A stretch of 64,000 bases of DNA from Bifidobacterium eulemuris (lineage in GTDB: Bacteria > Actinomycetota > Actinomycetes > Actinomycetales > Bifidobacteriaceae): contig NZ_CP062938.1 in NCBI RefSeq assembly GCF_014898155.1, forward strand, positions 1,612,001-1,676,000, read 5' to 3'. Both the position numbers and the translations under genes were made by a program. A model generated the notes under the pieces. That model did no database searches. It saw only the letters and a list, made by a program, of their open reading frames with translations, and was not told the DNA's origin. Of this stretch, positions 1 to 8,927 are shown in pieces; within the stretch, counting starts at the first letter, position 1; the number at the start of each line of letters is the position of its first letter.

Positions 1-2
1 GG

Positions 3-116
3 CAGATAGCCGATCTGGTGCGCATCAGCCGCCATCCGAATCTGTACAACAATCCGGTGGACGTCACCGACGGCATGCTCGAGGACATGTACCGGCACCT
101 GGCGGCCATCGCCTGA
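3..116 (+). CDS. C-terminal end of an unidentified protein (gene starts before the window)
   Basis: An open frame runs in from the left edge and ends at TGA 114-116, giving 37 codons that end in DMYRHLAAIA. I do not recognise the family from this tail. It lies 45 bases before an ABC permease on the same strand, so it may belong to the same transport operon, but nothing in these residues shows a function. Confidence 0.6.
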   Translation, partial: QIADLVRISRHPNLYNNPVDVTDGMLEDMYRHLAAIA

Positions 117-161
117 CCCGGACCGCCCGCACCTCACCCATTCCACAGAGAGGAACCGACC

Positions 162-989
162 ATGGGCACGTTACGACTCAAAATCAAGAACACCCCGCAC
201 GCCTTGCAGGCGCTGGCCTCGCTGGCGCTGCTCCTGCTCGTCTGGTGGGCGGCCACGGCCGCAGGGCTGGTCAATCCGCTGTATCTGCCGGGGCCCGGCG
301 AAGTATGGAACGCCTTCGTCGAAGCGAATATCTGCCGGCCGATGTCGACGGATTCGGACCGCATCATATGCGGCGAACAGCAGTATTTCCTATGGCAACA
401 TCTGTTGGTGAGCCTGCAGCGCATCGGCATCGGCATGGCTTTGGCGATCGTCGCGGGCATGCTCATCGGATTCGTGCTCGCCGAGGTCGAATGGATCAGC
501 CGCATCTTTCTGCCATACATCAATTTCGTACGCGCACTGCCGCCGCTGGGCTACATCGGCCTGCTCATCGTGTGGTTCGGCATCGGCGACACCACAAAAA
601 TCTGGCTGCTGTTCCTAGCCGCGTTCCCGCCGATCGTTCTCGCCACACTCGACGGCATCAACGGTGTGAGCAGGGACCGCGTCAACTCGGCGCGGGCATT
701 GGGCGCAGGCACATTCCAAACCTTTATATTCGTGGTGTTTCCCAGCGCGCTGCCTTCGATCATGAACGGCATCCGGCTGGCGGTCGGGTTCGCGTGGACC
801 ACCGTGGTCGCGGCCGAACTCAACAACGGCATTCCCGGCATCGGAGCGCTGGCCTACCTATCCGGCACCGAACTCAACACACCGCTGACCATCGCCTGCA
901 TCTTCGTCATCGGCATCGCCGCATTGCTGCTGGACGGACTGATCCAACTCATCACCAGACTCGTCACCCCCTGGGTGGGGCAGGACTGA
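162..989 (+). CDS. ABC transporter permease, TauC/SsuC type
   Basis: This 275-aa integral membrane protein has about six hydrophobic segments. The conserved permease loop that contacts the ATPase is visible as ARALGAG...FPSALPS near residues 178-200. Length and pattern fit the BPD_transp_1 permeases of taurine, sulfonate, nitrate or HMP importers. AGAGAGGAA before the ATG is the ribosome site. The lipoprotein and ATPase follow at once, so the three form one importer. The exact substrate cannot be read from the sequence. Confidence 0.9.
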   Translation: MGTLRLKIKNTPHALQALASLALLLLVWWAATAAGLVNPLYLPGPGEVWNAFVEANICRPMSTDSDRIICGEQQYFLWQHLLVSLQRIGIGMALAIVAGMLIGFVLAEVEWISRIFLPYINFVRALPPLGYIGLLIVWFGIGDTTKIWLLFLAAFPPIVLATLDGINGVSRDRVNSARALGAGTFQTFIFVVFPSALPSIMNGIRLAVGFAWTTVVAAELNNGIPGIGALAYLSGTELNTPLTIACIFVIGIAALLLDGLIQLITRLVTPWVGQD

Positions 990-1051
990 CGGCATATCGC
1001 TCCGCACGACGCACGACATACGACGCACGACGCAGAACAGAGAGGAACATC

Positions 1052-2152
1052 ATGCGACTTGCATTCCACACCACCGCTTCGATCCGACGCATACGCCGCG
1101 CCTCGGCAGCTCTGGCCGGCGGCGCGATGCTCACCGCACTGGCCGCCTGCGGATCCATGCCCACCGCCTACGAGCTCGCCGGAGTCGATCCCAACGGCAC
1201 CGCAGACGTCGGCTGCCCGGTCGATGCCGACAACGACTTCACCGGCACGATCCGCATCGCCTGGCAGGCGATTCCGAACGCGGACCTCATCGTCAAGGAC
1301 ATGGGGCTGCTGGAGGCGTGCCTGCCGCAGGCCACCATCGAATGGAACCAGTTCAATTCGGGAGGCGATGTCGTGCAGGCGTTCGGCTCGCGCTCGATCG
1401 ACATCGGTCTGATGGGCTCCAGCCCGGCCGTACGCTCGGTGAGCGCGCCACTGGACCTGCCGGTCGCCATCGTATGGATACATGACATCATCGGCGACGC
1501 CGAATCGCTGGTCGCCAACGACGACTCGATCACGCAGGTCGCCGATCTGAAAGGCGCGAACATTGCGGTGCCGTTCGGCTCGACCTCGCATTTCAGCCTA
1601 TTGTCCGCATTGGCCGACGCGGGTTTGTCGGAAACGGACGTGCATCTCATCAACCTCGATCCCGATAAGATGGCCGCCGCTTGGACGCGCGGCGAAATAG
1701 ACGCGGCATGGGTATGGGATCCGGTGCTCTCCACGCTGCGCGCCGACGGTGGGCATATCGTCACGTCCTCAGCCCAAACCGCCCTGACGGGTGCCGCCAC
1801 CTACGATATGGAGGTCGCGTCCGAGGAGTTCATTACGGATAACCCCGACGTGATGAGGATTTGGACGGCCGTGGAGGATTACGCGGCGGGCCTGATCTCC
1901 GAGGATCCCGACGGCTCGGCCGAGATGATTTCGTCGCAGTTGGGCAACGATCCCGACGATGTCGCGGCGCAGCTTGAAGGCTACACCTATCCCCGTGCCG
2001 CCGAGCAAAGCGAGCTGTTCCATGGAGACCTGCCGGGCACGCTCAAAGACACCGCGGAGTTCCTTAAAACGCAGAACAGCCTCGACGCGGTGAACGACGA
2101 TTACGCCGACGCTCTGTACACCGACGCGATAGACGCGGTCGCCGGGGAATAA
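1052..2152 (+). CDS. Substrate-binding lipoprotein of the TauA/SsuA (NMT1-like) type
   Basis: This 366-aa protein starts at ATG 1052 after AGAGAGGAA. It has an arginine-rich leader, a hydrophobic stretch and a lipobox LAAC with the lipidated cysteine at residue 33. The body matches periplasmic-binding proteins for taurine, sulfonates or nitrate: a GSTSHF ligand-loop segment, then AAWTRGEIDAAWVW, typical of TauA-like proteins. It would capture the ligand outside the membrane and hand it to the permease encoded just upstream. A TauA-like assignment fits best, but HMP, nitrate or another small anion are possible. Confidence 0.88.
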   Translation: MRLAFHTTASIRRIRRASAALAGGAMLTALAACGSMPTAYELAGVDPNGTADVGCPVDADNDFTGTIRIAWQAIPNADLIVKDMGLLEACLPQATIEWNQFNSGGDVVQAFGSRSIDIGLMGSSPAVRSVSAPLDLPVAIVWIHDIIGDAESLVANDDSITQVADLKGANIAVPFGSTSHFSLLSALADAGLSETDVHLINLDPDKMAAAWTRGEIDAAWVWDPVLSTLRADGGHIVTSSAQTALTGAATYDMEVASEEFITDNPDVMRIWTAVEDYAAGLISEDPDGSAEMISSQLGNDPDDVAAQLEGYTYPRAAEQSELFHGDLPGTLKDTAEFLKTQNSLDAVNDDYADALYTDAIDAVAGE

Positions 2153-2196
2153 GCACATCCATACATCCGCATAATCAGCTTATGAAGGAGCCTACG

Positions 2197-3045
2197 ATGG
2201 CCAAGCACGACATGACCTGGGACGAGCAGGTCGAGAAGCAGTCCATGGACGCCAGAGGCGTGGCGGTTGACATCCGCGGCGTCAACAAGCGGTTCACCAC
2301 ATTGGAGGGCAACGAGGTCACCGCTTTGCATGACATCAATCTGACCATCAACAAACACGATTTCATCTGCGTGGTTGGACGGTCCGGCTGCGGCAAAACG
2401 ACACTGCTCAACATGCTGTCGGGTTTCGAAAAACCCTCCGACGGCGAGGTGGTGGCCGACGGGCGCGTCATCGACGGCCCAAGTCCGCGACGCGGGGTGG
2501 TGTTCCAGAAACCGCCGCTGTACCCATGGCTCACCGTGCGCGGCAACGTCGAATTCGGCATGCGCATGCAGGGCGTCGCATCCCGGGAGCGCAAGGAAAT
2601 CGCCGAGCGCTATCTGGAGATGGTCGGACTCAAGGACGCGGGCGACCGCCGCCCATACGAGCTGTCGGGCGGTATGCAGCAGCGCGCGCAGATCGCCCGC
2701 GTGCTGGCGTGCGACCCGGATCTGATCCTTATGGACGAACCGTACGGCGCCCTTGACGCATTGACCCGGGAGCGGCTGCAGAACGAGTTGCTGCGCATCT
2801 GGTTCGAGAAGAGGAAAACCGTGTTCTTCATCACGCACAGCGTCGACGAGGCGATCTTCCTCGCAACCCGCGTCATTGTGATGAGCGCGCATCCCGGCAC
2901 CGTAAAAATGGATATCCCGATCTCCATCCCCCGCGACCCGGCAGATCCCGACAATATGGACAAGGTTCGGGCCGATCCTCGCTTCGCCGAATTGCGCGAC
3001 ATGATCACCGCGGCCATCTACGAGCAGGACGACCAGGACGAGTGA
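2197..3045 (+). CDS. ABC transporter ATPase, TauB/SsuB type
   Basis: This 282-aa ATPase energises the importer. It has Walker A GRSGCGKTT, a Q-loop in VVFQKPPLYPW, signature LSGGMQQR, Walker B LILMDEP and H-loop FITHSVDEA. The start is taken at ATG 2197 because AAGGAG (2184-2189) lies 7 bases before it. A longer frame from ATG 2182 would place that ribosome site inside the gene. It closes the permease-lipoprotein-ATPase operon. Confidence 0.93.
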   Translation: MAKHDMTWDEQVEKQSMDARGVAVDIRGVNKRFTTLEGNEVTALHDINLTINKHDFICVVGRSGCGKTTLLNMLSGFEKPSDGEVVADGRVIDGPSPRRGVVFQKPPLYPWLTVRGNVEFGMRMQGVASRERKEIAERYLEMVGLKDAGDRRPYELSGGMQQRAQIARVLACDPDLILMDEPYGALDALTRERLQNELLRIWFEKRKTVFFITHSVDEAIFLATRVIVMSAHPGTVKMDIPISIPRDPADPDNMDKVRADPRFAELRDMITAAIYEQDDQDE

Positions 3046-3069
3046 CGCGCAGCCGGCGCGGAATTATAT

Positions 3070-3130
3070 TGTCAAGTACTTGACAGTTGCGATACCGTAT
3101 TGTAGCGTTGCGATTGTCAAGTACTTTACA
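3070..3130. promoter_or_regulatory. Two palindromic operators over a promoter before the MarR gene
   Basis: TGTCAAGTACTTGACA at 3070-3085 is a perfect 16-bp palindrome. TGTCAAGTACTTTACA at 3115-3130 is a one-mismatch second copy, 45 bp further on. TTGACA inside the first copy (3080-3085) can serve as a -35 element, with TAGCGT 17 bp downstream as a weak -10. Paired palindromes covering the promoter of a MarR gene are the usual autorepression layout. The assignment to MarR is inference from position. Confidence 0.75.
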
Positions 3131-3178
3131 AATCCTTGCGGAACTTGAGCCCCGCAAGCGGAAAGGCCGGCGATCACC

Positions 3179-3943
3179 ATGTCGGAGCAAACGAAAACCC
3201 GCATCACCGAACAGCTGCGCGACCTCGGCGTCATCATCGCCCGATCGCATTTCCAAGTCGGCCGCACCAGACGCGACGACGGCGCCACGATACGGCCCGT
3301 CGTCCGCAGAAGCGACCGCGCCCCGCAGCCGAGCGAAACCCGCATCTCCCACAATCCTGAAGACGCCCCTGCGACGAACGCCGTCCGCAGCGAATCCGCA
3401 GACGGCACAAACGACACAAACGACACAAACGACGCATCCAAGCCCACAGGCACCGTCGCCCCGGACACAACCTTCATACCCCCGGATACCCCCGGCGACG
3501 GATCCACCCTCCACGGGCAGGGGCGTGTGCTCACCATGCTCACGCTCAAAGACCAGATCAGCCAGCGCGACCTCACCACCATCCTCGGCATGAGCCGCCA
3601 GGCCGTCGGCGAACTGCTGTCCAAACTCGAGCAGAAGGGCTATATCACGCGCCGCCCCGCCACGCAGGACCGCCGCGTGATGATGGTGCATCTGACCGAC
3701 GAGGGCCACGCCGCCGCCGACCATCTGCGCCGCCGCACGCATATCAGCACCGACCTGCTCGATTGCCTGACCGATGACGAACTCGACACGCTCAGCGGCT
3801 ATCTGGACCGCATCATCACCCATGCCGAAAGCCGCTTCCCCCAGGACGACCTCATCGAACGCCGCCGCCTGATGCGCAAAGCCATGGCGGAATTCCGCAA
3901 CGCCAGCCGCCTGCCCGAAGACGATATTCAGGAGGACGCATGA
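3179..3943 (+). CDS. MarR-family transcriptional regulator with a long inserted linker
   Basis: This 254-aa protein is longer than the usual 140-170 aa of MarR proteins. Residues about 1-25 look like the first dimerisation helix. Residues about 30-115 are a polar, proline-rich linker that includes a threefold NDT repeat encoded by 9-bp tandem repeats near 3408-3436. The winged helix follows: RDLTTILGMSRQAVGELLSKLEQKG, then wing residues RRPATQDRRVMMVHLT. The C-terminal helices complete the dimer domain. It overlaps the next gene by ATGA and lies behind two palindromic sites, so autoregulation is likely. The inducing ligand is unknown. Confidence 0.88.
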   Translation: MSEQTKTRITEQLRDLGVIIARSHFQVGRTRRDDGATIRPVVRRSDRAPQPSETRISHNPEDAPATNAVRSESADGTNDTNDTNDASKPTGTVAPDTTFIPPDTPGDGSTLHGQGRVLTMLTLKDQISQRDLTTILGMSRQAVGELLSKLEQKGYITRRPATQDRRVMMVHLTDEGHAAADHLRRRTHISTDLLDCLTDDELDTLSGYLDRIITHAESRFPQDDLIERRRLMRKAMAEFRNASRLPEDDIQEDA

Positions 3944-4755
3944 GCGAACGCAGCGTTTCGACCATCCGCATGACGCCGGACACGATATCGAACCCGGCGA
4001 CACCAAGCCCCTCGCCGCGCACCAGCATGTTCTCCCCCAGCGAGGGCGTCGCCATGGAGCGGCACACAACCCTGCCGTCCGTCACACGCACGGTGGCAGG
4101 CAACGCCACCGTGGAGGGGCGGCTCACCTCGCCCGTGGCCCGCGTGCCCGAATCCACCGCGCGCTGCGGCGGCATCACCGTCAAAGGCCACACGCTCAAA
4201 ACCTTCGCCTACACCACCGACGCGGCGGTGATCCGCAATACGAACGCCAGCGCGATCCTCGCCGTCTACCCGTTCACCGGCGAGCCCATCATCACGCAGG
4301 CCCTGCTCACCGTGGCCCAGCAGCCGCTGTTCGTGGGCGTCGGAGGCGGCACGACCACCGGCAACCGCGTGATCGAACTCGCCATGGTGGCCGAAATGCA
4401 AGGCGCGGCCGGCGTGGTGATCAACGCGCCCGCGCCGGCCGCCACCGTGGAGGCCGCGATGAGCGCCATCGACATCCCCGTCATCGCCACGGTCACCACG
4501 GACGACGAGGTCACGGAAGAGAAGATCCTCGCCGGAGCGGCCATCATCAACGTGGCCGCCGGGCACAACACGGCGGCCGTCGTGGCGAGCATCCGCGCGC
4601 ACCATCCGGAGACGCCGATCCTCGCCTCGGGCGGGGCGAGCGACGAGAGCATCATCGCCACCATCGAGGCCGGCGCGGATGCGGTCACTTGGACGCCGCC
4701 CAGCGCCCAGCAGCTGCAATCCCAGATGATGGCGCGCTACCGCGGGGAGAGCTGA
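3940..4755 (+). CDS. TIM-barrel-like protein of unknown activity
   Basis: This 271-aa protein is translationally coupled to the MarR gene by an ATGA overlap. From about residue 75 it alternates strands and helices like a TIM barrel, ending in ILASGGASDESI and AGADAVTWTPPS, a phosphate-binding style end as in thiamine-phosphate synthase-like or indole-glycerol-phosphate-like barrels. The first 60 residues are polar and Ser/Thr/Pro-rich, so ATG 4054 is an alternative start. Similar MarR-linked genes are often labelled only 'hydrolase'; I see no diagnostic catalytic motif. It is probably controlled by the adjacent regulator. Confidence 0.65.
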   Translation: MSERSVSTIRMTPDTISNPATPSPSPRTSMFSPSEGVAMERHTTLPSVTRTVAGNATVEGRLTSPVARVPESTARCGGITVKGHTLKTFAYTTDAAVIRNTNASAILAVYPFTGEPIITQALLTVAQQPLFVGVGGGTTTGNRVIELAMVAEMQGAAGVVINAPAPAATVEAAMSAIDIPVIATVTTDDEVTEEKILAGAAIINVAAGHNTAAVVASIRAHHPETPILASGGASDESIIATIEAGADAVTWTPPSAQQLQSQMMARYRGES

Positions 4756-4845
4756 TCCGACCAAGCCGCATACACTCCACAGACCAGACCGGCGGCGATG
4801 CGACCAACGCAACGGCCACTTCGCCCGACGATGTTCAGCGTGCGT

Positions 4846-5817
4846 TCAGCGCACCAGAAACACCATGGCGATGATCATCGCGAAGCCGGCGAGGTCGGTC
4901 GGCGTGAACACGGCGCCGGTGAGCAGCACGGCGGAAAGCGTCGCGGTCACCGGCTCCACGGTGCCGAGCATGGTGGCGCGCATCGAACCGATGCGCATCA
5001 CACCGGTCAGGAACAGCCAGTACGCGCCGAACGTGCCGCCCACCACGGTGAACACCATCAGCCCCACACCCAGCGCGTCCAGCCCAGCCGGGGCGGTGGC
5101 CCACGGGCGCACGATCGGGCATAGCAGTATGCCGGAGATCAAAAACATGATGCCGTTGACCGTGAAATTGCCCCATCGGGCGATCAGCGAGGCGGGCAGA
5201 ATCGACAGCGACGCCGTCGCGAGCGCGTTCGCAAGGCCCCAAGCCAGCCCCATCGGCGGCAGGGTCAGCGTGGTCAGATCGCCGCCCGTGGCGATCAGCA
5301 CCGTGCCGACGAAGGCGAGCGCCACGCCGACGCTTTCGCGCCGCCCCGGCAGTCTGCGGCCGCGCAGGCACACCCACGCCAGCACGAACAGCAGGTTCAG
5401 GGTCTGCAGCACGGTGGCGGTGCCGGCGTTGGTCCAATCGATCGAGTTGAGATAGGCGATTTGGGAGAGCAGCACGCAGACGATGGCCGTGCCCACGAAT
5501 CTTGGATACGATTTGCGGTCACGCAGGGCACCGGTAAGCAGCCGCGGCGTCGTGACGCCGGCGCAGGCGAGGAACAGCGCGCCTGTAAAGAGCTCGCGCA
5601 TGCAGGCGATCCACAACGGGTCGGCCTGATAGTGGTCCATGAGGATTTTGGAGACGGTGGCGTTGACGCCCCACAACGTGCCGCCGGCCAACGTCAGCGC
5701 GGCCCCGACCGCCAGATCGCGCGGCGCGTGCTCGAAGGTCACGCGCCTGCCCACAGCGCCCTTTTCGTTCTTTTCGCTTTTCTCGCTCTTCTCGCTCACG
5801 ATGCCCCAGTATGGCAC
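4846..5817 (-). CDS. EamA/DMT-family transporter
   Basis: This 323-aa protein has about ten predicted membrane segments in two EamA repeats: GGTLWGVNATVSKILM near the start of the first and GTFGAYWLFLTGVMRIG in the second. These are drug/metabolite or amino-acid exporters of the inner membrane. The N-terminus contains a charged EKSEKSEKNEK stretch, so translation could start a few codons later, for example at the GTG of VSEKSEK. It converges on the plus-strand gene ending at 4755. The substrate is unknown. Confidence 0.88.
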   Translation of the reverse strand: MPYWGIVSEKSEKSEKNEKGAVGRRVTFEHAPRDLAVGAALTLAGGTLWGVNATVSKILMDHYQADPLWIACMRELFTGALFLACAGVTTPRLLTGALRDRKSYPRFVGTAIVCVLLSQIAYLNSIDWTNAGTATVLQTLNLLFVLAWVCLRGRRLPGRRESVGVALAFVGTVLIATGGDLTTLTLPPMGLAWGLANALATASLSILPASLIARWGNFTVNGIMFLISGILLCPIVRPWATAPAGLDALGVGLMVFTVVGGTFGAYWLFLTGVMRIGSMRATMLGTVEPVTATLSAVLLTGAVFTPTDLAGFAMIIAMVFLVR

Positions 5818-5901
5818 TGGGACCCGTCACTTTTTGCCGACCGCGGCCGCGCCGCAAAAGGATGATGCGCGCCGCGTCCCACAAAGGCGTAGCCGCCGAA
5901 A

Positions 5902-7011
5902 CTAGACCGACTCGGAAATCGGCTCCGCGAAGAACTCCAGTATCTGGTCGAGATACGGGCCCAGCACCGCGTTCGGCATCGAGAAGATCTCATGCTCGGA
6001 ATCGTCGATGCGCACCAGCCGCGCCGATCCGCCGCCTGCCTGCACCCGCTCGACGAAGCGGTTCTGGGGCTCGTTCAGCACCCACACGTCATGCCCCGCC
6101 TGGAACAACGTCAACGGCGTTTCGATGGCGGCGCAGGATTCGCGATCCAGCACGGCCCGGCTCAGCCGCAACGACTGGCGCACCCATTCGAACGCGGCGC
6201 TGTAGGTCTGGTATTCCGCGTGGGCGCAGCGCATCTGGTGATACCAACGTTCGCGCGCATGGCTGGAGTACGGATGCGACCCCAAGTCGAGCGTGCCGTC
6301 GAAATCCGTCTGGCCGAATACGCGGCTGCGTCCCATGCCGAGCGCGCACATCGTTTCGGATAGCGTGCGGGCCAACCAGTTCGGCATGCCGGTGGCGGGC
6401 GCGATCATCGGACACGACAGCACCGCCTTGTCGAACAGATCGGGGTAGCGTTCCAACACGGCCGCGCCGATGCCGCCGCCCATCGAATGGCAGTACAGAT
6501 GCAACGGCTGGCCGTCGGCGTACGAGCGACCGAGCGTCTGGGCGAAACCGGCCAGATCGGCGACGTAGCGTCGCCAGTCGTCGATCCACACCAGACTCGG
6601 ATTGTCCATGTCGCGCGCCGATTTGCCGTGGCCGCGATGGTCCAGCGCGCACACCGAATATCCGTTCAGCAGGAAATACCAGATCATCTCGCTGTATTTC
6701 TCCGCGAACTCCGTGAACCCGTGGCTGAGCACGACGGCCCCGCGGAAAGCGGCGGTGGCGCCGGGCTCGCGCAGGTTCGCGAACTTGGTCACGTCATAGC
6801 ACAGATAATGCAACTTGCCGTCGTGGGCCGCGGATCCATCTGCCGATGAGGCGAAGGGATCCGCGCCCGGAGCCAGCGGCGTCAAGCCGGCTTCGCGCTC
6901 GGCGTCCGAGGGGTCGAACCATCCCTCGTCGCAGCAGGCGGCGAGCGCTGGCATCACCGTCTGAGACATTTCCTCCGCATAGCGGCTTTCATCAATCAGG
7001 GCGAACTGCAT
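5902..7011 (-). CDS. Alpha/beta hydrolase, lysophospholipase/monoacylglycerol lipase type
   Basis: The 369-aa protein has the serine-lipase layout: oxyanion region VVLSHGFTEFAEKY, ALDHRGHGKS, nucleophile elbow CHSMGGG, acid in LFQAGHDVWVLN and histidine in DDSEHEIFS. This matches PldB-like lysophospholipases and monoacylglycerol lipases. No signal peptide is seen, so it acts in the cytoplasm or at the inner membrane face. The start is uncertain: ATG 7011 (MQFALIDES) is favoured because conserved sequence begins there, while ATG 7059 would add 16 residues. No clear ribosome site precedes either. It stands alone between the EamA gene and a repeat-rich spacer. Confidence 0.85.
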   Translation of the reverse strand: MQFALIDESRYAEEMSQTVMPALAACCDEGWFDPSDAEREAGLTPLAPGADPFASSADGSAAHDGKLHYLCYDVTKFANLREPGATAAFRGAVVLSHGFTEFAEKYSEMIWYFLLNGYSVCALDHRGHGKSARDMDNPSLVWIDDWRRYVADLAGFAQTLGRSYADGQPLHLYCHSMGGGIGAAVLERYPDLFDKAVLSCPMIAPATGMPNWLARTLSETMCALGMGRSRVFGQTDFDGTLDLGSHPYSSHARERWYHQMRCAHAEYQTYSAAFEWVRQSLRLSRAVLDRESCAAIETPLTLFQAGHDVWVLNEPQNRFVERVQAGGGSARLVRIDDSEHEIFSMPNAVLGPYLDQILEFFAEPISESV

Positions 7012-7085
7012 GGATTTATTGTAGGCCGCCCGCAACCCAAATTGACACTGTGACAACATCAATCCGTGTAGCGCCTTGCCGACCT

Positions 7086-7277
7086 ATCTGCGTTAGCGGT
7101 AGTGGATTCCGGGTGTTGCGGATATCGATCTGCGTTAGCGGTGGTGTCCGTTTGACGTTATCCCAAGTATGACCGTTGAAATAATGGGCCGGATACTCGG
7201 TGTATCGCGTAAAGCCCACTACCGCTAACGCAGATCGACCTTTGCAAGGTCCCAAATCCACTACCGCTAACGCAGAT
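7086..7277. repeat. 192-bp nested inverted-repeat element, copy A
   Basis: The element is bounded by the 19-mer ATCTGCGTTAGCGGTAGTG at 7086 and its reverse complement ending at 7277. A second inverted pair lies inside (about 7128-7146 and 7217-7235), so four copies of the 19-mer form two nested inverted pairs around a core of roughly 70 bp. A sister copy of exactly the same length lies at 23589-23780 and shares core words such as ACCGTTGAAAT and CGGATACT. No transposase is present. A MITE, a structured RNA or a protein-binding element are all possible. Confidence 0.85.
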
Positions 7278-7488
7278 AGGCCAATCCGGGCACCATCATG
7301 TCAGCATGCGCGCCCACGGACATGGCGCAAGCGCGTGAGCTTGGATGTCGATGTGTTGTCGGCTGATGCGCGCCTCACGGACACAGCGTAAGGCCGGCCG
7401 GAGGCCACAGCCGACCCGTCAAGACCCGATCACTGAGACGGAATCGGTCGAAGCCGGCCACGAGGGCCGGCCGAAGACGGGCGGCGAC

Positions 7489-7580
7489 GCGGAGTGGCGA
7501 GGGAGGGCGAAGCGGAGTGATGAGGGAGGGCAACGCGAAGCGGTGAGGGAGGGCGACGCGGAGTGATGAGGGAGGGCGCA
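7489..7580. repeat. Tandem repeat, four 23-bp units
   Basis: Four units of 23 bp sharing the word GAGGGAGGGC stand side by side in the spacer before the FHA gene. The period is not a multiple of three and no ORF is supported. The rest of 7278-7675 shows no convincing gene; the operon's ribosome site GAAAGGG follows near 7675. Confidence 0.85.
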
Positions 7581-7687
7581 GACGTGACGGAGCCGGCGCG
7601 CAATGAAGCTTTTGCAATTATCCGGACGGTTTTTGCGCTCTGTTCCACACGCCGCGTAGGATATGCAGAGAATAGAAAGGGATGACT

Positions 7688-8389
7688 ATGAGCGTTCTCG
7701 ACCGTTTTGAGAAAAGCGTGGAAGGTGCGGTCAACGGAGTATTCGCCAAATTCGGCTCCAAGGACCTGCAGCCCGTCGACCTCTCCAGCGCGCTGGAGCG
7801 CGAAATCGACGCCGAAGCCATGCCGGTGGGCCGCGACCGCACGGTGGCCCCGAACGAATACCGCTTCAAGCTGAGCACTCCGGATTTCGACCGCATCGAA
7901 TCGTGGGGCAGCGAGACCCTCGCCAACGAGCTGGCGGACAACCTCACCGAATACGCCAAAAGCCAGCACTACGCCTTCGTGGGCCCGGTGGTGGTGATCT
8001 TCGAAGAGGATCTCGACCTGGCCAAGGGCAACTTCAATCTTTCCTCCGAGTCCGTGCAGGGCAACGCCGTGCCGGTGACCACCGACAGCCAGAGCGAGGA
8101 CAATCCCGTGCTCGAGGTGAACGGCAACCAGTACCTCATCACCAAGGAGCAGACGGTGATCGGCCGCGGCTCCGGCTGCGACATCGTGATCGACGACCCG
8201 GGCATCTCCCGCCGCCATCTCGAGATCGACGTGACCGAGAACGGCGTGATCGCACGCGACCTGGGTTCCACCAACGGCACGTATGTGGAGGGCCATCAGG
8301 TGCCCGCCGCCACGCTGCTCGACGGCAACACCATCACCATCGGCCGCACCCGCATCCTGTATTGGGCTTCCGCGCAGGAGCAGGCGTAG
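7688..8389 (+). CDS. fhaA: FhaA-type protein (DUF3662 plus FHA domain)
   Basis: The 233-aa protein has an N-terminal DUF3662/FhaA domain (MSVLDRFEKSVEGAVNGVFAKF) and a C-terminal FHA domain (about 150-230) with GRGSGCDIVI, SRRHLEI and DLGSTNGTYV, the phosphothreonine-binding loops. In actinobacteria FhaA binds phosphorylated envelope proteins and links kinase signalling to peptidoglycan synthesis. It heads the operon of FHA proteins, phosphatase, RodA, PBP and kinases. ATG 7688 is preferred over 7682 because GAAAGGG ends at 7681, about 6 bases before it. It is much shorter than mycobacterial FhaA because the long central linker is missing. Confidence 0.92.
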   Translation: MSVLDRFEKSVEGAVNGVFAKFGSKDLQPVDLSSALEREIDAEAMPVGRDRTVAPNEYRFKLSTPDFDRIESWGSETLANELADNLTEYAKSQHYAFVGPVVVIFEEDLDLAKGNFNLSSESVQGNAVPVTTDSQSEDNPVLEVNGNQYLITKEQTVIGRGSGCDIVIDDPGISRRHLEIDVTENGVIARDLGSTNGTYVEGHQVPAATLLDGNTITIGRTRILYWASAQEQA

Positions 8390-8401
8390 TCAGCCAGCGT
8401 T

Positions 8402-8923
8402 ATGACCGAACTGACTTTCGCTTTACTGAAATACGGGTTTCTGATCCTGCTATGGGTTTTCCTGTGGCTGGCTGTGCGCTCGTTGCACAAGGACATCGAG
8501 TCCTTCAGCCCGCGCCCGTCGCGTGCCCGCCGTCGCCGTGAGCGTCGCGCGCGCAAGGCCGTCACGGAAACGCCGCCCGCGCCCCGGGTGACCATGCCGC
8601 CCACGCACGATATGCCCTCCACCAACGCCGAGCCGACCCTGCTCGTCGTGATCGACGGACCGCTGGCGGGCACATCCGTGCCGCTGACCGGCGAGGTGAT
8701 CACGCTGGGCCGTTCCGCCACCAACACCGTGGTGTTGGACGATGAGTTCGTCTCCTCGCATCACGCGCGCGTGTACGTGGATCCCACCTCCGGCCAGTGG
8801 GCCATCGAGGATCTGCAGTCCACCAATGGCACGGTCGTCAACCAGCAGCGTCTGACCACGCCGACGATTCTGCCCGCGCGCGTTCCGGTGCGCATCGGCG
8901 CCACCACCTTTGAACTGAGGTAG
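8402..8923 (+). CDS. fhaB: FhaB-type membrane-anchored FHA protein
   Basis: The 173-aa protein has an N-terminal membrane segment (TFALLKYGFLILLWVFLWLAV), an Arg-rich cytoplasmic linker (about 40-55) and an FHA domain with LGRSATNTVVL, SSHHARVY and LQSTNGTVV. This is the FhaB/FipA arrangement, which binds phosphothreonines on division proteins at the membrane. It sits 12 bases after fhaA and 4 bases before the phosphatase gene, so the three are co-transcribed. Confidence 0.92.
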   Translation: MTELTFALLKYGFLILLWVFLWLAVRSLHKDIESFSPRPSRARRRRERRARKAVTETPPAPRVTMPPTHDMPSTNAEPTLLVVIDGPLAGTSVPLTGEVITLGRSATNTVVLDDEFVSSHHARVYVDPTSGQWAIEDLQSTNGTVVNQQRLTTPTILPARVPVRIGATTFELR

Positions 8924-8927
8924 TCGC

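Noticed and set aside
245..2152. Long frame starting inside the permease gene and continuing into the lipoprotein
   Set aside because: The upstream part is an Arg/His-rich shadow of the permease. The true lipoprotein starts at ATG 1052 with a ribosome site and lipobox.
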